From NCBI GenBank assembly GCA_024742755.1, contig JANSXW010000003.1:1-64000 (forward strand): 64,000 bases of DNA, in the 5' to 3' direction. Position numbers and translations under genes: made by a program. The notes below the pieces were generated by a model, which was given only the letters and a program-made list of their open reading frames with translations, did no database searches and was not told the DNA's origin. This document shows positions 41,679 through 49,504 of this stretch, piece by piece (positions within the stretch are counted from its first letter, which is position 1; each line of letters begins with the position of its first letter). This DNA is from a bacterium (GTDB taxonomy: Bacteria; Bacteroidota; Bacteroidia; Chitinophagales; Saprospiraceae).

Positions 41679-42217
41679 ACTTCATCGTTTACGATCTGGA
41701 AGCCACCTGCTGGGAAGGGCGCCCGCCCAATAAAACCCAGGAAATCATTGAGATTGGTGCGATCTCAATCAATGGTTACGGAGAGGTCACGGGCTCTTTC
41801 AATAAGTTCATACGGCCGGTACTCAACCCCAATTTGTCTCTTTTTTGCCGCGACCTGACCTCTATCGAACAGGAATACGTAGACCGGTCTAACGAATTTC
41901 CGGAAGTCATTGAGCACTTTCAGGACTGGGCCGAAATTTTTGATGAAGATTACCTGCTTTGCTCATGGGGTGCTTTTGACCGCAAAATGCTGATTCAGGA
42001 TTGTGAGCTGCACGGAATGGAGTGGGAGTGGGCGGAGCACCACCTGAATGTGAAAAAGGAATATGCCAGGATGCGGGGGTTGCGCCGGCCCCGGGGGCTG
42101 CGCGCTGCCGTTGAAAAAGAAGGGTTTGAGTTCACCGGTACGCACCACCGGGCCATTGATGATGCCGAAAATCTTGCTAAGCTGTTTGTCAAGTATCTCG
42201 ATGAGTGGCAGTATTGA
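41675..42217 (+). CDS. DEDDh 3'-5' exonuclease (ERI-1/DnaQ-like)
   Basis: 180 residues. Exo I YDLEATCWEG (catalytic Asp7, Glu9), TQEIIEIGAISI, Exo II region DLTSIEQEYVD and WGAFDRKMLIQD, Exo III HHRAIDDAENLAKLF with the catalytic His and Asp. Resembles the ERI-1/3'hExo group (Exo I DLEATC), which includes RNA exonucleases, rather than the epsilon proofreading subunit. Cytoplasmic. Start codon ATG overlaps the channel gene stop (ATGA), so translationally coupled. Confidence 0.9.
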   Translation: MNFIVYDLEATCWEGRPPNKTQEIIEIGAISINGYGEVTGSFNKFIRPVLNPNLSLFCRDLTSIEQEYVDRSNEFPEVIEHFQDWAEIFDEDYLLCSWGAFDRKMLIQDCELHGMEWEWAEHHLNVKKEYARMRGLRRPRGLRAAVEKEGFEFTGTHHRAIDDAENLAKLFVKYLDEWQY

Positions 42218-42219
42218 AG

Positions 42220-42249
42220 CACCGGCAATGCGCAGTTGCACCGCCGGTG
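42220..42249. terminator. Possible bidirectional terminator
   Basis: CACCGGC (42220-42226) and GCCGGTG (42243-42249) are exact complements, loop 16 nt, in the 51-nt gap between two convergent genes. No strong T tract on either side. Confidence 0.45.
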
Positions 42250-42268
42250 TCTTCTAATGACCATCAGT

Positions 42269-42985
42269 TTAGAAGCCCATGCCTACAGTGAGCTTGTAGA
42301 AAGAGTCATTCCCTTCCAGCACATCGCTACCGAAGGCAAAGCGTGCCCAGGTACTGCCGTTGGGATTGGAGAATTGCAGGTAAGGCCCCACCCACTGATA
42401 TACATCGGAAGATTCTTCCACATCAGATCCGCCAGACAGGATGAGGTGCTCCCAGTGCGCACCGAAGGATAGGAAATCCAGCGCTTTGTAGCCCGCGTTC
42501 AGCCAGTAGTGGGTATAGGCCAGGGTAGAGCCTTCTTCCCGCAGCGGTGCGTAGTAGCCCAGGTAGAACTCGCCTTCCATGCGCTCCGTGCTGAGCCCAA
42601 CGGTGAGGTTAGGCACGATGCCGTCACCCATAATTCCCGGGCCAGCCGTAGCACTGGAGAGCAGGTTGCCGCCCAGGAAGCCGATCTGTGGAGTGATGCT
42701 GATAGACTCAGACGCCTCAAAACTCACCCCCATGCCGAATTCTGTCCAGTTCCCCCAGCCTCCGCCGGTGCCGCCAGACCAAAGGATTCCGTAGAAGGTG
42801 AAGTCCATTTTGTCGCTAACGCTGTAGCCTCCGGAAAAGAAGGGGTAGAACCCGAAAAACTGGTCGGAGTTCAGGGTGACGTTCATGCTGAACTTGTCTT
42901 CTTCCTGCGCCTGAGCTGAAAAAACGAGCGCCAGGCAGCAAACTGTGGCAAGTCCTAATCGCTTGAGTTGGTTAACATGCTTCAT
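42269..42985 (-). CDS. Outer-membrane beta-barrel protein (DUF6733-like)
   Basis: 238 residues with a signal peptide (1-27, ending FSAQAQ). Regular alternating strands: FSMNVTLNSDQFFGFYPFFS, GGYSVSDKMDFTFYGILWSG, FGMGVSFEASESISITPQIG, and a terminal strand FYKLTVGMGF with C-terminal Phe, typical of outer-membrane barrels. I recall similar proteins under the name DUF6733, but that assignment is from memory and not secure. Function unknown. Single gene facing the channel/exonuclease operon. Confidence 0.75.
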   Translation of the reverse strand: MKHVNQLKRLGLATVCCLALVFSAQAQEEDKFSMNVTLNSDQFFGFYPFFSGGYSVSDKMDFTFYGILWSGGTGGGWGNWTEFGMGVSFEASESISITPQIGFLGGNLLSSATAGPGIMGDGIVPNLTVGLSTERMEGEFYLGYYAPLREEGSTLAYTHYWLNAGYKALDFLSFGAHWEHLILSGGSDVEESSDVYQWVGPYLQFSNPNGSTWARFAFGSDVLEGNDSFYKLTVGMGF

Positions 42986-43475
42986 TTTAGTGAGATTTGT
43001 TGGTTGTGAAATAAGTGTTCAGATCACTGCCTGTGCAGCAACCGGGGCTAAGTGCCTTTTGTGAGCCAGCACCATGCAATGGCTGGCTTTACGCAGGGCG
43101 CAAAGCATTATGAATAATGAGTGAAAAAGTCTTGCTTTCCCCGGCACAGGGCTTTTATGCCTAAGGGGTGTTTGGTCAGGGTTGGTCTATTTGGAAAGAG
43201 GCATCCGTTTGTATTTGGATGAAGTCAAAAGTAGGAGCGGAAGGGGAGTTATACTACTCTGATTTTTTATGCTGTGTTATGCCAAAAAATGATTTTTATT
43301 CTTAAAGTTTTGATAATCAATAAACAACAGGATTTTTGATGTTGTGCCTAATCTGATTTTATTGCTTTTGAATTCGATTGTGTTGCTATCGGTTTTAGGT
43401 ATGATTGTCTCAAAAAGGCAGATAGCCTTGCCCGGTTACGGGTAAGGCTATCCGCAATTAAGGATGAAGTTAGGA
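42986..43475. other. Intergenic region (490 bp), terminator only
   Basis: Between two minus-strand genes. Contains the DUF1080 terminator at 43412-43452 and, next to 42985, presumably the barrel gene's promoter. A 65-codon frame at 43348-43545 overlaps that terminator and the DUF1080 gene and was rejected. The rest (43200-43400) is AT-rich with no gene-like features. Confidence 0.5.
43412..43452 (-). terminator. Terminator of the DUF1080/Gfo operon
   Basis: On the minus strand GATAGCCTTACCC (complement of 43440-43452), loop GTAACC, GGGCAAGGCTATC (complement of 43421-43433; one mismatch), then TGCC and a run of five T (complement of 43412-43416). It begins 23 nt after the downstream DUF1080 stop. 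Confidence 0.85.
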
Positions 43476-44063
43476 TTACAATGGTTTCAGCTCCAGGTTT
43501 TTCCATTTGACCCGGATGCCGCCGCCATCGTGTATTTGAAGGCATATGCCGCCTTCGCCTGCTCCAATTTTTTCATCTTTTATTTTGACCATGCGTTTGC
43601 CGTTGAGCCAGGTGGTTACCCGGTCTCCTTTGGCCTTGATTTTCATGGTATTCCAGGCATCAGCCATCAGCGCAGCCTCTCCTCGGGCATCGGGCTTGAT
43701 CAGCCAGCCTCTGCCGTAGGACTCATAAATGCCGCCGGTATGCTTATCGGGCGGGGCTACTTCCACCTGCCATCCCTGCACCTTCGTGCCATCTACTGTA
43801 GAGCGGAAGAAAACGCCGCTGTTGCCGTTCGCTTCCTGCAGGAATTCAAGGGTGAGCACGAAGTCGTCGTAAAATTCAGTAGTGCAAAGGTAGCCATACT
43901 GTTCGTCCGGGCCACTTTCTGAAATCAGCAGGCCCTCCTCGACGTACCATTTTTCGGTGCCGTAGGCTTCCCAGCCGGTGAGGTCTTTGCCATTAAAGAG
44001 CTGTTGCTGTGCACTGAGGCTGATCGAAAGCCCCATCAGGGCGAATCCAAGTAATATTCTCAT
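43476..44063 (-). CDS. Secreted DUF1080 (3-keto-disaccharide hydrolase-like) protein
   Basis: 195 residues, signal peptide 1-18 (ending SLSAQ). DUF1080 jelly-roll lectin/hydrolase: LFNGKDLTGWEAYGTEKWYV at the start, LEFLQEANGNSGVFFRST in the middle and GGIYESYGRGWLIKPD. This family, related to laminarinase folds, has been called 3-keto-disaccharide hydrolase: it cleaves sugars after C3 oxidation. Start overlaps the stop of the longer DUF1080 gene by 4 nt (ATGA), so translation is coupled. Part of a sugar-oxidation locus with a Gfo/Idh/MocA oxidoreductase. Confidence 0.85.
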   Translation of the reverse strand: MRILLGFALMGLSISLSAQQQLFNGKDLTGWEAYGTEKWYVEEGLLISESGPDEQYGYLCTTEFYDDFVLTLEFLQEANGNSGVFFRSTVDGTKVQGWQVEVAPPDKHTGGIYESYGRGWLIKPDARGEAALMADAWNTMKIKAKGDRVTTWLNGKRMVKIKDEKIGAGEGGICLQIHDGGGIRVKWKNLELKPL

Positions 44064-44806
44064 AGTGGGCGGATTTTGATGTTCTTAAACCAGATTTTGC
44101 TGCCGTGGTCCTGCAGGCCGATGAGCCCGGATTTAGCAACGCCATAGTCGGGGTAGTCTTTCCACTTGCCGACCTCCTTGCGCATTTGCCAGTCAGCTGA
44201 CCAGGGCTCAAAACTGAGCATTTCCGCTCCGTTGAGCCAGTAGGTTACTTTTTTCGGGGTGAACTGTATGCGGCTGCTGTTCCACTCCCCGGCCGCTTTG
44301 ACGGGCCGGTCCTCCGCAGGTACGTACATGCCGTAGTCGGCGCCGGTATATTGGTTGGGCAGTAGTTCAGCCGGGAAGCCAATATCATCCAAAAGTTGGT
44401 ACTCCGGGGCATTTTCATACATGGCATGGTATTGCTCTCCTTCCAGTACATGGTAAAAGATGCCGCTGTTGCCCGCCTCTTCAATCTTCCATTCCAGGTA
44501 CAGATCAAAATCTTCGAAGGGTTGTTTGGCATACACGATGTCGCCGCCGTGGCCCGAAGTGAGCAAGGTGCCCTCACTCACAGACCAGGTGGCGGGAAGG
44601 CTATCCTGATTGTAGCCCCGCCAGCCTTCTGTGGATTGCCCGTTAAAAAGGAGCATCCAACCCTCGGCTTTTTCGGCTTCGGTCAGGGTGTTGTCGGCGG
44701 CAGCTTCGGGCTGCGGTTGTTCTGCTGAGGCTTGTTCCTGCTCAGTGGCAGCGCCTCCACACCCCCAAAGCAGGAGGGGAAAGGCAAAGAATAATAGGTT
44801 CTTCAT
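44060..44806 (-). CDS. DUF1080 lipoprotein
   Basis: 248 residues. Lipoprotein signal with LLLWGCGG (Cys16), followed by a low-complexity E/Q/A linker to about residue 40, then DUF1080: LLFNGQSTEGWRGYNQDSLP, LEWKIEEAGNSGIFYHVL and YTGADYGMYVPAEDR, ending KIWFKNIKIRPL. Same family as the neighbour that overlaps by 4 nt, but lipid-anchored and longer. Upstream on the same strand lies the Gfo/Idh/MocA gene (57 nt away). Probably exposed to the periplasm or cell surface. Confidence 0.87.
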   Translation of the reverse strand: MKNLLFFAFPLLLWGCGGAATEQEQASAEQPQPEAAADNTLTEAEKAEGWMLLFNGQSTEGWRGYNQDSLPATWSVSEGTLLTSGHGGDIVYAKQPFEDFDLYLEWKIEEAGNSGIFYHVLEGEQYHAMYENAPEYQLLDDIGFPAELLPNQYTGADYGMYVPAEDRPVKAAGEWNSSRIQFTPKKVTYWLNGAEMLSFEPWSADWQMRKEVGKWKDYPDYGVAKSGLIGLQDHGSKIWFKNIKIRPL

Positions 44807-44863
44807 GCAATTGAATTTTAGTTGGATCGTCGTTTTGAATGGCCATCGGTTTGGGTATTGGCC

Positions 44864-46210
44864 TTAAACCACTTTCATATCCACCGGGTCCCAGTCAATG
44901 AACCGGTTCTCAAAGTAGCTGTCGTTGCACAGGAGTGCCGGTGCGCAGGCCCGAAAGCCGAAGATGGGGTCTTCCACCACCTGCCCGCCCTCGCGTATGG
45001 CGCGGAAGAGGTTGCCAAAGTGGTCGTAGTGGGCGCCTTTGTAGCCTTTTTCCACCTCGTAGATCATCTTTTGTGGTGGGAGGATTTGCTTGCGGTCGCT
45101 GCGGGTGCCTGTTTCTTTCTCCTTGGCGTCCAGGAAAGGGTCGTCGCTGTGAACGGCGCGGTTGCGCTCTACGGTGACATCGTTCCAACCAACATTCATG
45201 GAGCCTTTGCTGCCGTTGATCTTAAGGTAGGTGGAGCCGCTTGTGCCATCCACAAAATTACAGCGCAGAGACAGGTTGAAGCCCGGGTGTGCTTCGCTGT
45301 CGGGATAGTTGAACATGCCCAGCAGGACATCCGGTACTTCCCGGCCGTCTTTCCAGTACCGTAGCCCGCCCATAGCCGCGATGCGCTCCGGGCCCATAGA
45401 GCTGGTGATGAAATGGAGGCTGGAAAACAGGTGCACAAACAGGTCGCCTGACATGCCCGTGCCATAATCCCGGTAGTTGCGCCAGCGGAAAAAGCGCAGG
45501 GGGTCAAAGTCGCGCTTCGTGGTATTGGAAATGTACGTGGCCCAGTCCACCGTCTTTTCGCTGGCATCCTCAGGCACCGGGTATTGCCAGGCACCGGCAG
45601 GGGAGTGGCGGGCCCAGAAACCTTCAGCATAGTTGATGTCTCCGATTACGCCGGCTTCCAGAAGCTCTTTTGCCTTTTCATTACCCAAAGATGATAAGCC
45701 CTGACTGCCGACCATAAAGACGGTGCCGGATTCTTTCCAGGCTTTGATCAATTCCTGGCCTTCCCCTACGCTGTGCACCATTGGCTTTTCGCAGTACACG
45801 TGCTTGCCCGCTTTCATGGCATCTATGCTGATGGTTTTGTGCCAGTGGTCGGGCGTGCCGATGATGACCATGTCCACATCCTTTCGTTTCAGGATGTCTT
45901 TGTAGTTTTTTGTCAGGAAAAGGTCCTGCCCCCAGCGCTCTTTAGCGGCTTCAAGCCGCCCGTCGTAGAGGTCACAGGCCGCAACGATGCGTATGCCCTC
46001 ATGCTCCAGTGCGGTATTCACATCTACGGTGCCCATGCCACCGGCCCCGATCACAGCGATATTCAGCGTCTGCCCCGGTGCAGGGCGGGGTTTGGGTTTC
46101 AATATTTCATAAGGTACCGGAGCTTCCTGCGCTACCGACCTGGCGGCACCCGCCAGCGCAGCGCCTGCTAAGCCTGCCTTTTTGATGAATGATCTGCGGT
46201 TTTGGCTCAT
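44864..46210 (-). CDS. Tat-exported Gfo/Idh/MocA family oxidoreductase
   Basis: 448 residues. Twin-arginine signal at the N-terminus (RRSFIKKAGLAGAALAG), so folded in the cytoplasm with its cofactor before export. NAD(P)-binding Rossmann segment LNIAVIGAGGMGTVDVN, EKP motif YCEKPMVHS, then the C-terminal alpha/beta domain (RFFRWRNYRDYGTGMSGD). The family oxidises or reduces sugar hydroxyls; with three DUF1080 neighbours, a C3-oxidising sugar dehydrogenase role is the natural inference. Upstream of the two DUF1080 genes on the same strand; 1st gene of that run. Confidence 0.9.
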   Translation of the reverse strand: MSQNRRSFIKKAGLAGAALAGAARSVAQEAPVPYEILKPKPRPAPGQTLNIAVIGAGGMGTVDVNTALEHEGIRIVAACDLYDGRLEAAKERWGQDLFLTKNYKDILKRKDVDMVIIGTPDHWHKTISIDAMKAGKHVYCEKPMVHSVGEGQELIKAWKESGTVFMVGSQGLSSLGNEKAKELLEAGVIGDINYAEGFWARHSPAGAWQYPVPEDASEKTVDWATYISNTTKRDFDPLRFFRWRNYRDYGTGMSGDLFVHLFSSLHFITSSMGPERIAAMGGLRYWKDGREVPDVLLGMFNYPDSEAHPGFNLSLRCNFVDGTSGSTYLKINGSKGSMNVGWNDVTVERNRAVHSDDPFLDAKEKETGTRSDRKQILPPQKMIYEVEKGYKGAHYDHFGNLFRAIREGGQVVEDPIFGFRACAPALLCNDSYFENRFIDWDPVDMKVV

Positions 46211-46374
46211 AAGATGGAAGTTTCGTTTTGTGGTTTGATGAATTTAGCGCTTTAAATTAGGAAAAGGCGAAAGGAACTCCTACAATGGAGACGTGTTTAT
46301 GCTGTTAGAAATGAAAAAAGGTGAGCATTTCTTCACGAATTGTGTTATCTTGTTACAATACCAACTATTAATTT

Positions 46375-47034
46375 ATGTCAACTGCAATTGCTGCCATGCC
46401 ACTGACCAATGAAGAGCTGTCTAAAATCGATGAACCGTTGCCGGTACGCTATCCGGCATCGGAAGCAGAATATTGGTCGCTCGCTCAGGAGGCAGAGTAC
46501 CGGGCAGACTACTACCGTGGAGAAATCATCGCGTCTATGAGTTATGAATCTGAAGACCACGCAGAGATCATGAATGAACTGATGTTTCATTTGAAGTCTA
46601 TCTATCGTGGATCAAACGTTCGCTTTGGCAACAGCAACCGCCCGGTCTGCATCCCAACCTGTGGCAATGCCATCTTCAACCCGGATGGCTCTGTCATTCA
46701 GCTGCCGGCGCGCTTTTATGAATATCAAAAAGGCATGCGGGCAGATTTGACGCCCATTGTGGTTTTTGAAGTGCTCTCGCCTTCCACCCGGGTGCGTGAC
46801 CTGGGGGAGAAGCTGCCCTGTTACAAGCAGATTGAAGGCATCGAGCACATCCTTTACGTAGACGGAGCTACCGTGAAAGTGCACCATATGCAGCGGCAGG
46901 GCGATAATCAATGGCTGGAAACAGTCTACACGGAAAGAGGACAACACTTCGAAATTAATGGAGCATCCATCAAAATCGGAGATTTGTATGCCGGCGTTGA
47001 TTTCGAAAAACCGGAAGATCAGTCTGGTAAATAG
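46375..47034 (+). CDS. Uma2 family (DUF820) nuclease-fold protein
   Basis: 219 residues. PD-(D/E)xK nuclease fold of the Uma2 group: SEAEYWSLAQEAEYRADYYRGE at the N-terminus, ESEDHAEIMNELMFHLKS, central NPDGSVI (the PD) and IVVFEVLSPSTRVRDLGEKL with the E and K positions, then PCYKQIEGIEHILYVD. Often found in many copies in cyanobacteria and some Bacteroidota; function not established. No signal peptide. Last 16 nt overlap the convergent gene at 47019-47528, an unusual tail-to-tail overlap. Confidence 0.88.
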   Translation: MSTAIAAMPLTNEELSKIDEPLPVRYPASEAEYWSLAQEAEYRADYYRGEIIASMSYESEDHAEIMNELMFHLKSIYRGSNVRFGNSNRPVCIPTCGNAIFNPDGSVIQLPARFYEYQKGMRADLTPIVVFEVLSPSTRVRDLGEKLPCYKQIEGIEHILYVDGATVKVHHMQRQGDNQWLETVYTERGQHFEINGASIKIGDLYAGVDFEKPEDQSGK

Positions 47035-47528
47035 CGTGCCGGTATCGGCTGCTCCTCGGTTTCTCCCATCCAATATACACTAACGATCCACCAGCGCTCT
47101 TCATCGTAAAGCAACTGAATGCTATTGATGCCACGGGCAAACGGCTCCTTATCCGCTCTTGAACGGTAAGATTCATAGGTGCTGAATACATGGGTGATGG
47201 TGCCGTAAGTTTCGGTGACCCGATGTATTTCTTTTTCGTGAAACCCGTTTTCCTCCAGCCATTTCCCGGAAGTATTGACGTAGCCCTCCGGTGTCATCAC
47301 CTGGTAGCCTGATTTGCCGGACTTGTCCTTTCCGCTGGGGATAAGCTGTGCCTCCGGGATGAAAAGGTAACGGAACAGTTCCCAGTCCCGCTCAACGCCG
47401 GCATCTCCGGAAATTACTTCGTAAAGCGTTGCAACGGTTTGGTCCAGGGTTTGTACCCGTTCCTGATAGTCTTGTGCTAGAAGGGAGCCACTGCCGAGTA
47501 AGGCGAGCATAACAAATAGAGTTTTCAT
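47019..47528 (-). CDS. Secreted SnoaL-like (NTF2-fold) protein
   Basis: 169 residues, signal peptide 1-18 (ending SLLAQ). The mature part fits an NTF2/SnoaL-like cone: helices DYQERVQTLDQTVATLYEVI with DWELFRYLFIPEAQL, then strands HRVTETYGTITHVFSTYES and INSIQLLYDEERWWIVSVYW. Such small proteins bind hydrophobic ligands or act as enzymes, and nothing specific is seen here. Convergent with, and overlapping by 16 nt, the Uma2 gene. Confidence 0.75.
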   Translation of the reverse strand: MKTLFVMLALLGSGSLLAQDYQERVQTLDQTVATLYEVISGDAGVERDWELFRYLFIPEAQLIPSGKDKSGKSGYQVMTPEGYVNTSGKWLEENGFHEKEIHRVTETYGTITHVFSTYESYRSRADKEPFARGINSIQLLYDEERWWIVSVYWMGETEEQPIPARYLPD

Positions 47529-47681
47529 TTTTGCCCTAAATTAAGCATTTGCTATCGGTATCAGGGGGCAATTCTTGCCTGGTTGTGTCCTGATGAATTG
47601 AAATTCAGCCCATCTCAATTCCTGCCTTTGGCAACAAGTCCGTAAATTGCTGGTCTATTCATCGAACGATCCAATCTGATT

Positions 47682-49502
47682 ATGCCAAGACTCCTGCTGA
47701 TTTTGCTGTTGTTTAGCCACACCCTGCTGGGCCAACGGCAACCTATGAAAGAATTGCCGCTCAATGACCTTTCCGCCTTTCAGCCGCAGGCCGGGAACTG
47801 GTCTGTAGCGGGCCAGGTGCACATGCACCCGTTTATCGACATCCACGATGACCTGGAAAGTGCCGTACGTGTTGAGCCGGGCACCGGTATTCTGATTAAC
47901 CAAAATGACGACTCCCTGCGCGATCAGCTGCTGACCCGGCTGGAGCACGGTGATATCATACTCGACTTAGAGGTGATGTTGCCCAAAGGTTCTAATTCCG
48001 GCATCTATCTGCAGGGGCGGTACGAGGTGCAGCTCCTGGACAGCTGGGGCGTCCAACAACCTGCTTACGGCGATATCGGCGGCATCTACCGCAATTGGCC
48101 CAATGATGTTTATCCGGATTATCTGGGCAAAGCGCCTCTGACTAATGCCGCTAAAGCACCCGGCTTATGGCAGCATATGCGCATCGCTTTTCAGGCACCC
48201 CGCTTTGATGGGGATGGCCGAAAGGTTCAAAACGCCAAAATGGTCTATGTTGACCTGAATGGGGTTCGCATCCATGATAATGTGGAAATCCCGGCACCAA
48301 CAGGTGGCCCTGTTGAGCTCAATGAGGTGGCGAAGGGGCCTTTGATGATACAGGGCGATCATGGGCCGGTTGCTTTTCGCAATATCCGCTACCAGTTGAT
48401 GGAAGCTCAGCCCGTGCAATTCTCCAATTTGCGTTACGAAATCTATGAAGGGGCCTTTGACGGGCCCTCCGCTGTAGGTGGCGAAAGTGTGTCGGCTTCC
48501 GGTACAATGGCGCAATTTACGGTGGCCCCGGCTACGGATTTTTCCACCTTTGGGATGAAAATTCAGGGGCAGTTGACAGTGCCGGCTTCCGGCCAATATG
48601 ATTTTCAGTTGGAAGGCAGTGGCGGCTTCCGGTTGGAGATCGGCGGGCAATCTGCAGAAGCTGCTCATGCGCGTAGATTCAGTGAGCCTGTAGCGTTGAA
48701 GCTGGACGAGGGCACTCACGATTTCGAGTTGACTTACTATAAAAGAGAGGGTTGGTTCCCCACCCGGCTGGCCTGGTACAACCAAACTGCTCACCCTGTA
48801 CCGATGCATGCCCTAAGCTCTTTCCCTCCTCCTTCCGGCAGCGGGCCTATCATCGAAAGGGTAGGGCAGCGCCCCCGGTTGCTGCGGGCTTTTCTCGATT
48901 ATGAGCATAACCGGGAAGACCGTCTGACACACACCATCGGCGTAGGCACTCCTCAGGGCGTACACTATGCTTACGATTTGAAGGCCGGGACACCGGTTTG
49001 TATCTGGAGGGGAGGCTTCGTGGATGCCACACCAATGTGGAAAGGTCGGGGCGATGGCTCCTTCCGCCCATTGGGCAGCCCGGTATATTTGCCGAAAGGG
49101 CATGCTGTTGCCTTGCTATCAGACAGCACCGCCGCTTTCCCGGAAGGGCTGTCTGAAGCCGAGGGTTTTCACAACGTGGGCTATGAGGTGAGCCCGGAAA
49201 CCGGCCATCCCACCTTTCTGTATGAAATTGGAGGCGCCAGCATCCGGGACGAAATTCTGCCCGATAGCAGCGGGAAAGCCCTGGTCCGGCGTCTGCAACA
49301 GGAAGGGGCATCAGCGCCCTTGCACGTCCGCCTGACAGCAGGCGAAAACATCCGGCAGTTGCAGGGGGGCTTGTACGAAGTCGATCAGCAATACTACATC
49401 GAGCTGCCTCAGGGCATCAATGCCACCCTGCGGGAAACAGGCGGCAAATCCGAGCTGCTGCTGCCACTGCACAATCAAATTGAATACACGATCAACTGGT
49501 AA
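47682..49502 (+). CDS. Secreted DUF1080 / PA14-like two-domain protein
   Basis: 606 residues, signal peptide 1-18 (ending LLGQ). DUF1080 domain at about 45-240 (GSNSGIYLQGRYEVQLLDSW, GIYRNWPNDVYPDYLG, GPVAFRNIRYQLM). Next a PA14-like beta-barrel (about 255-385: FSTFGMKIQGQLTVPASGQY, FRLEIGG, then FELTYYKREGWFPTRLAWYN), usually carbohydrate-binding. The C-terminal 200 residues are beta-rich and of unknown nature. Stops 2 nt before a cytochrome c dehydrogenase gene, so one transcript. Forms, with the divergent DUF1080/Gfo cluster, a secreted sugar-processing locus. Confidence 0.8.
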   Translation: MPRLLLILLLFSHTLLGQRQPMKELPLNDLSAFQPQAGNWSVAGQVHMHPFIDIHDDLESAVRVEPGTGILINQNDDSLRDQLLTRLEHGDIILDLEVMLPKGSNSGIYLQGRYEVQLLDSWGVQQPAYGDIGGIYRNWPNDVYPDYLGKAPLTNAAKAPGLWQHMRIAFQAPRFDGDGRKVQNAKMVYVDLNGVRIHDNVEIPAPTGGPVELNEVAKGPLMIQGDHGPVAFRNIRYQLMEAQPVQFSNLRYEIYEGAFDGPSAVGGESVSASGTMAQFTVAPATDFSTFGMKIQGQLTVPASGQYDFQLEGSGGFRLEIGGQSAEAAHARRFSEPVALKLDEGTHDFELTYYKREGWFPTRLAWYNQTAHPVPMHALSSFPPPSGSGPIIERVGQRPRLLRAFLDYEHNREDRLTHTIGVGTPQGVHYAYDLKAGTPVCIWRGGFVDATPMWKGRGDGSFRPLGSPVYLPKGHAVALLSDSTAAFPEGLSEAEGFHNVGYEVSPETGHPTFLYEIGGASIRDEILPDSSGKALVRRLQQEGASAPLHVRLTAGENIRQLQGGLYEVDQQYYIELPQGINATLRETGGKSELLLPLHNQIEYTINW

Positions 49503-49504
49503 CC

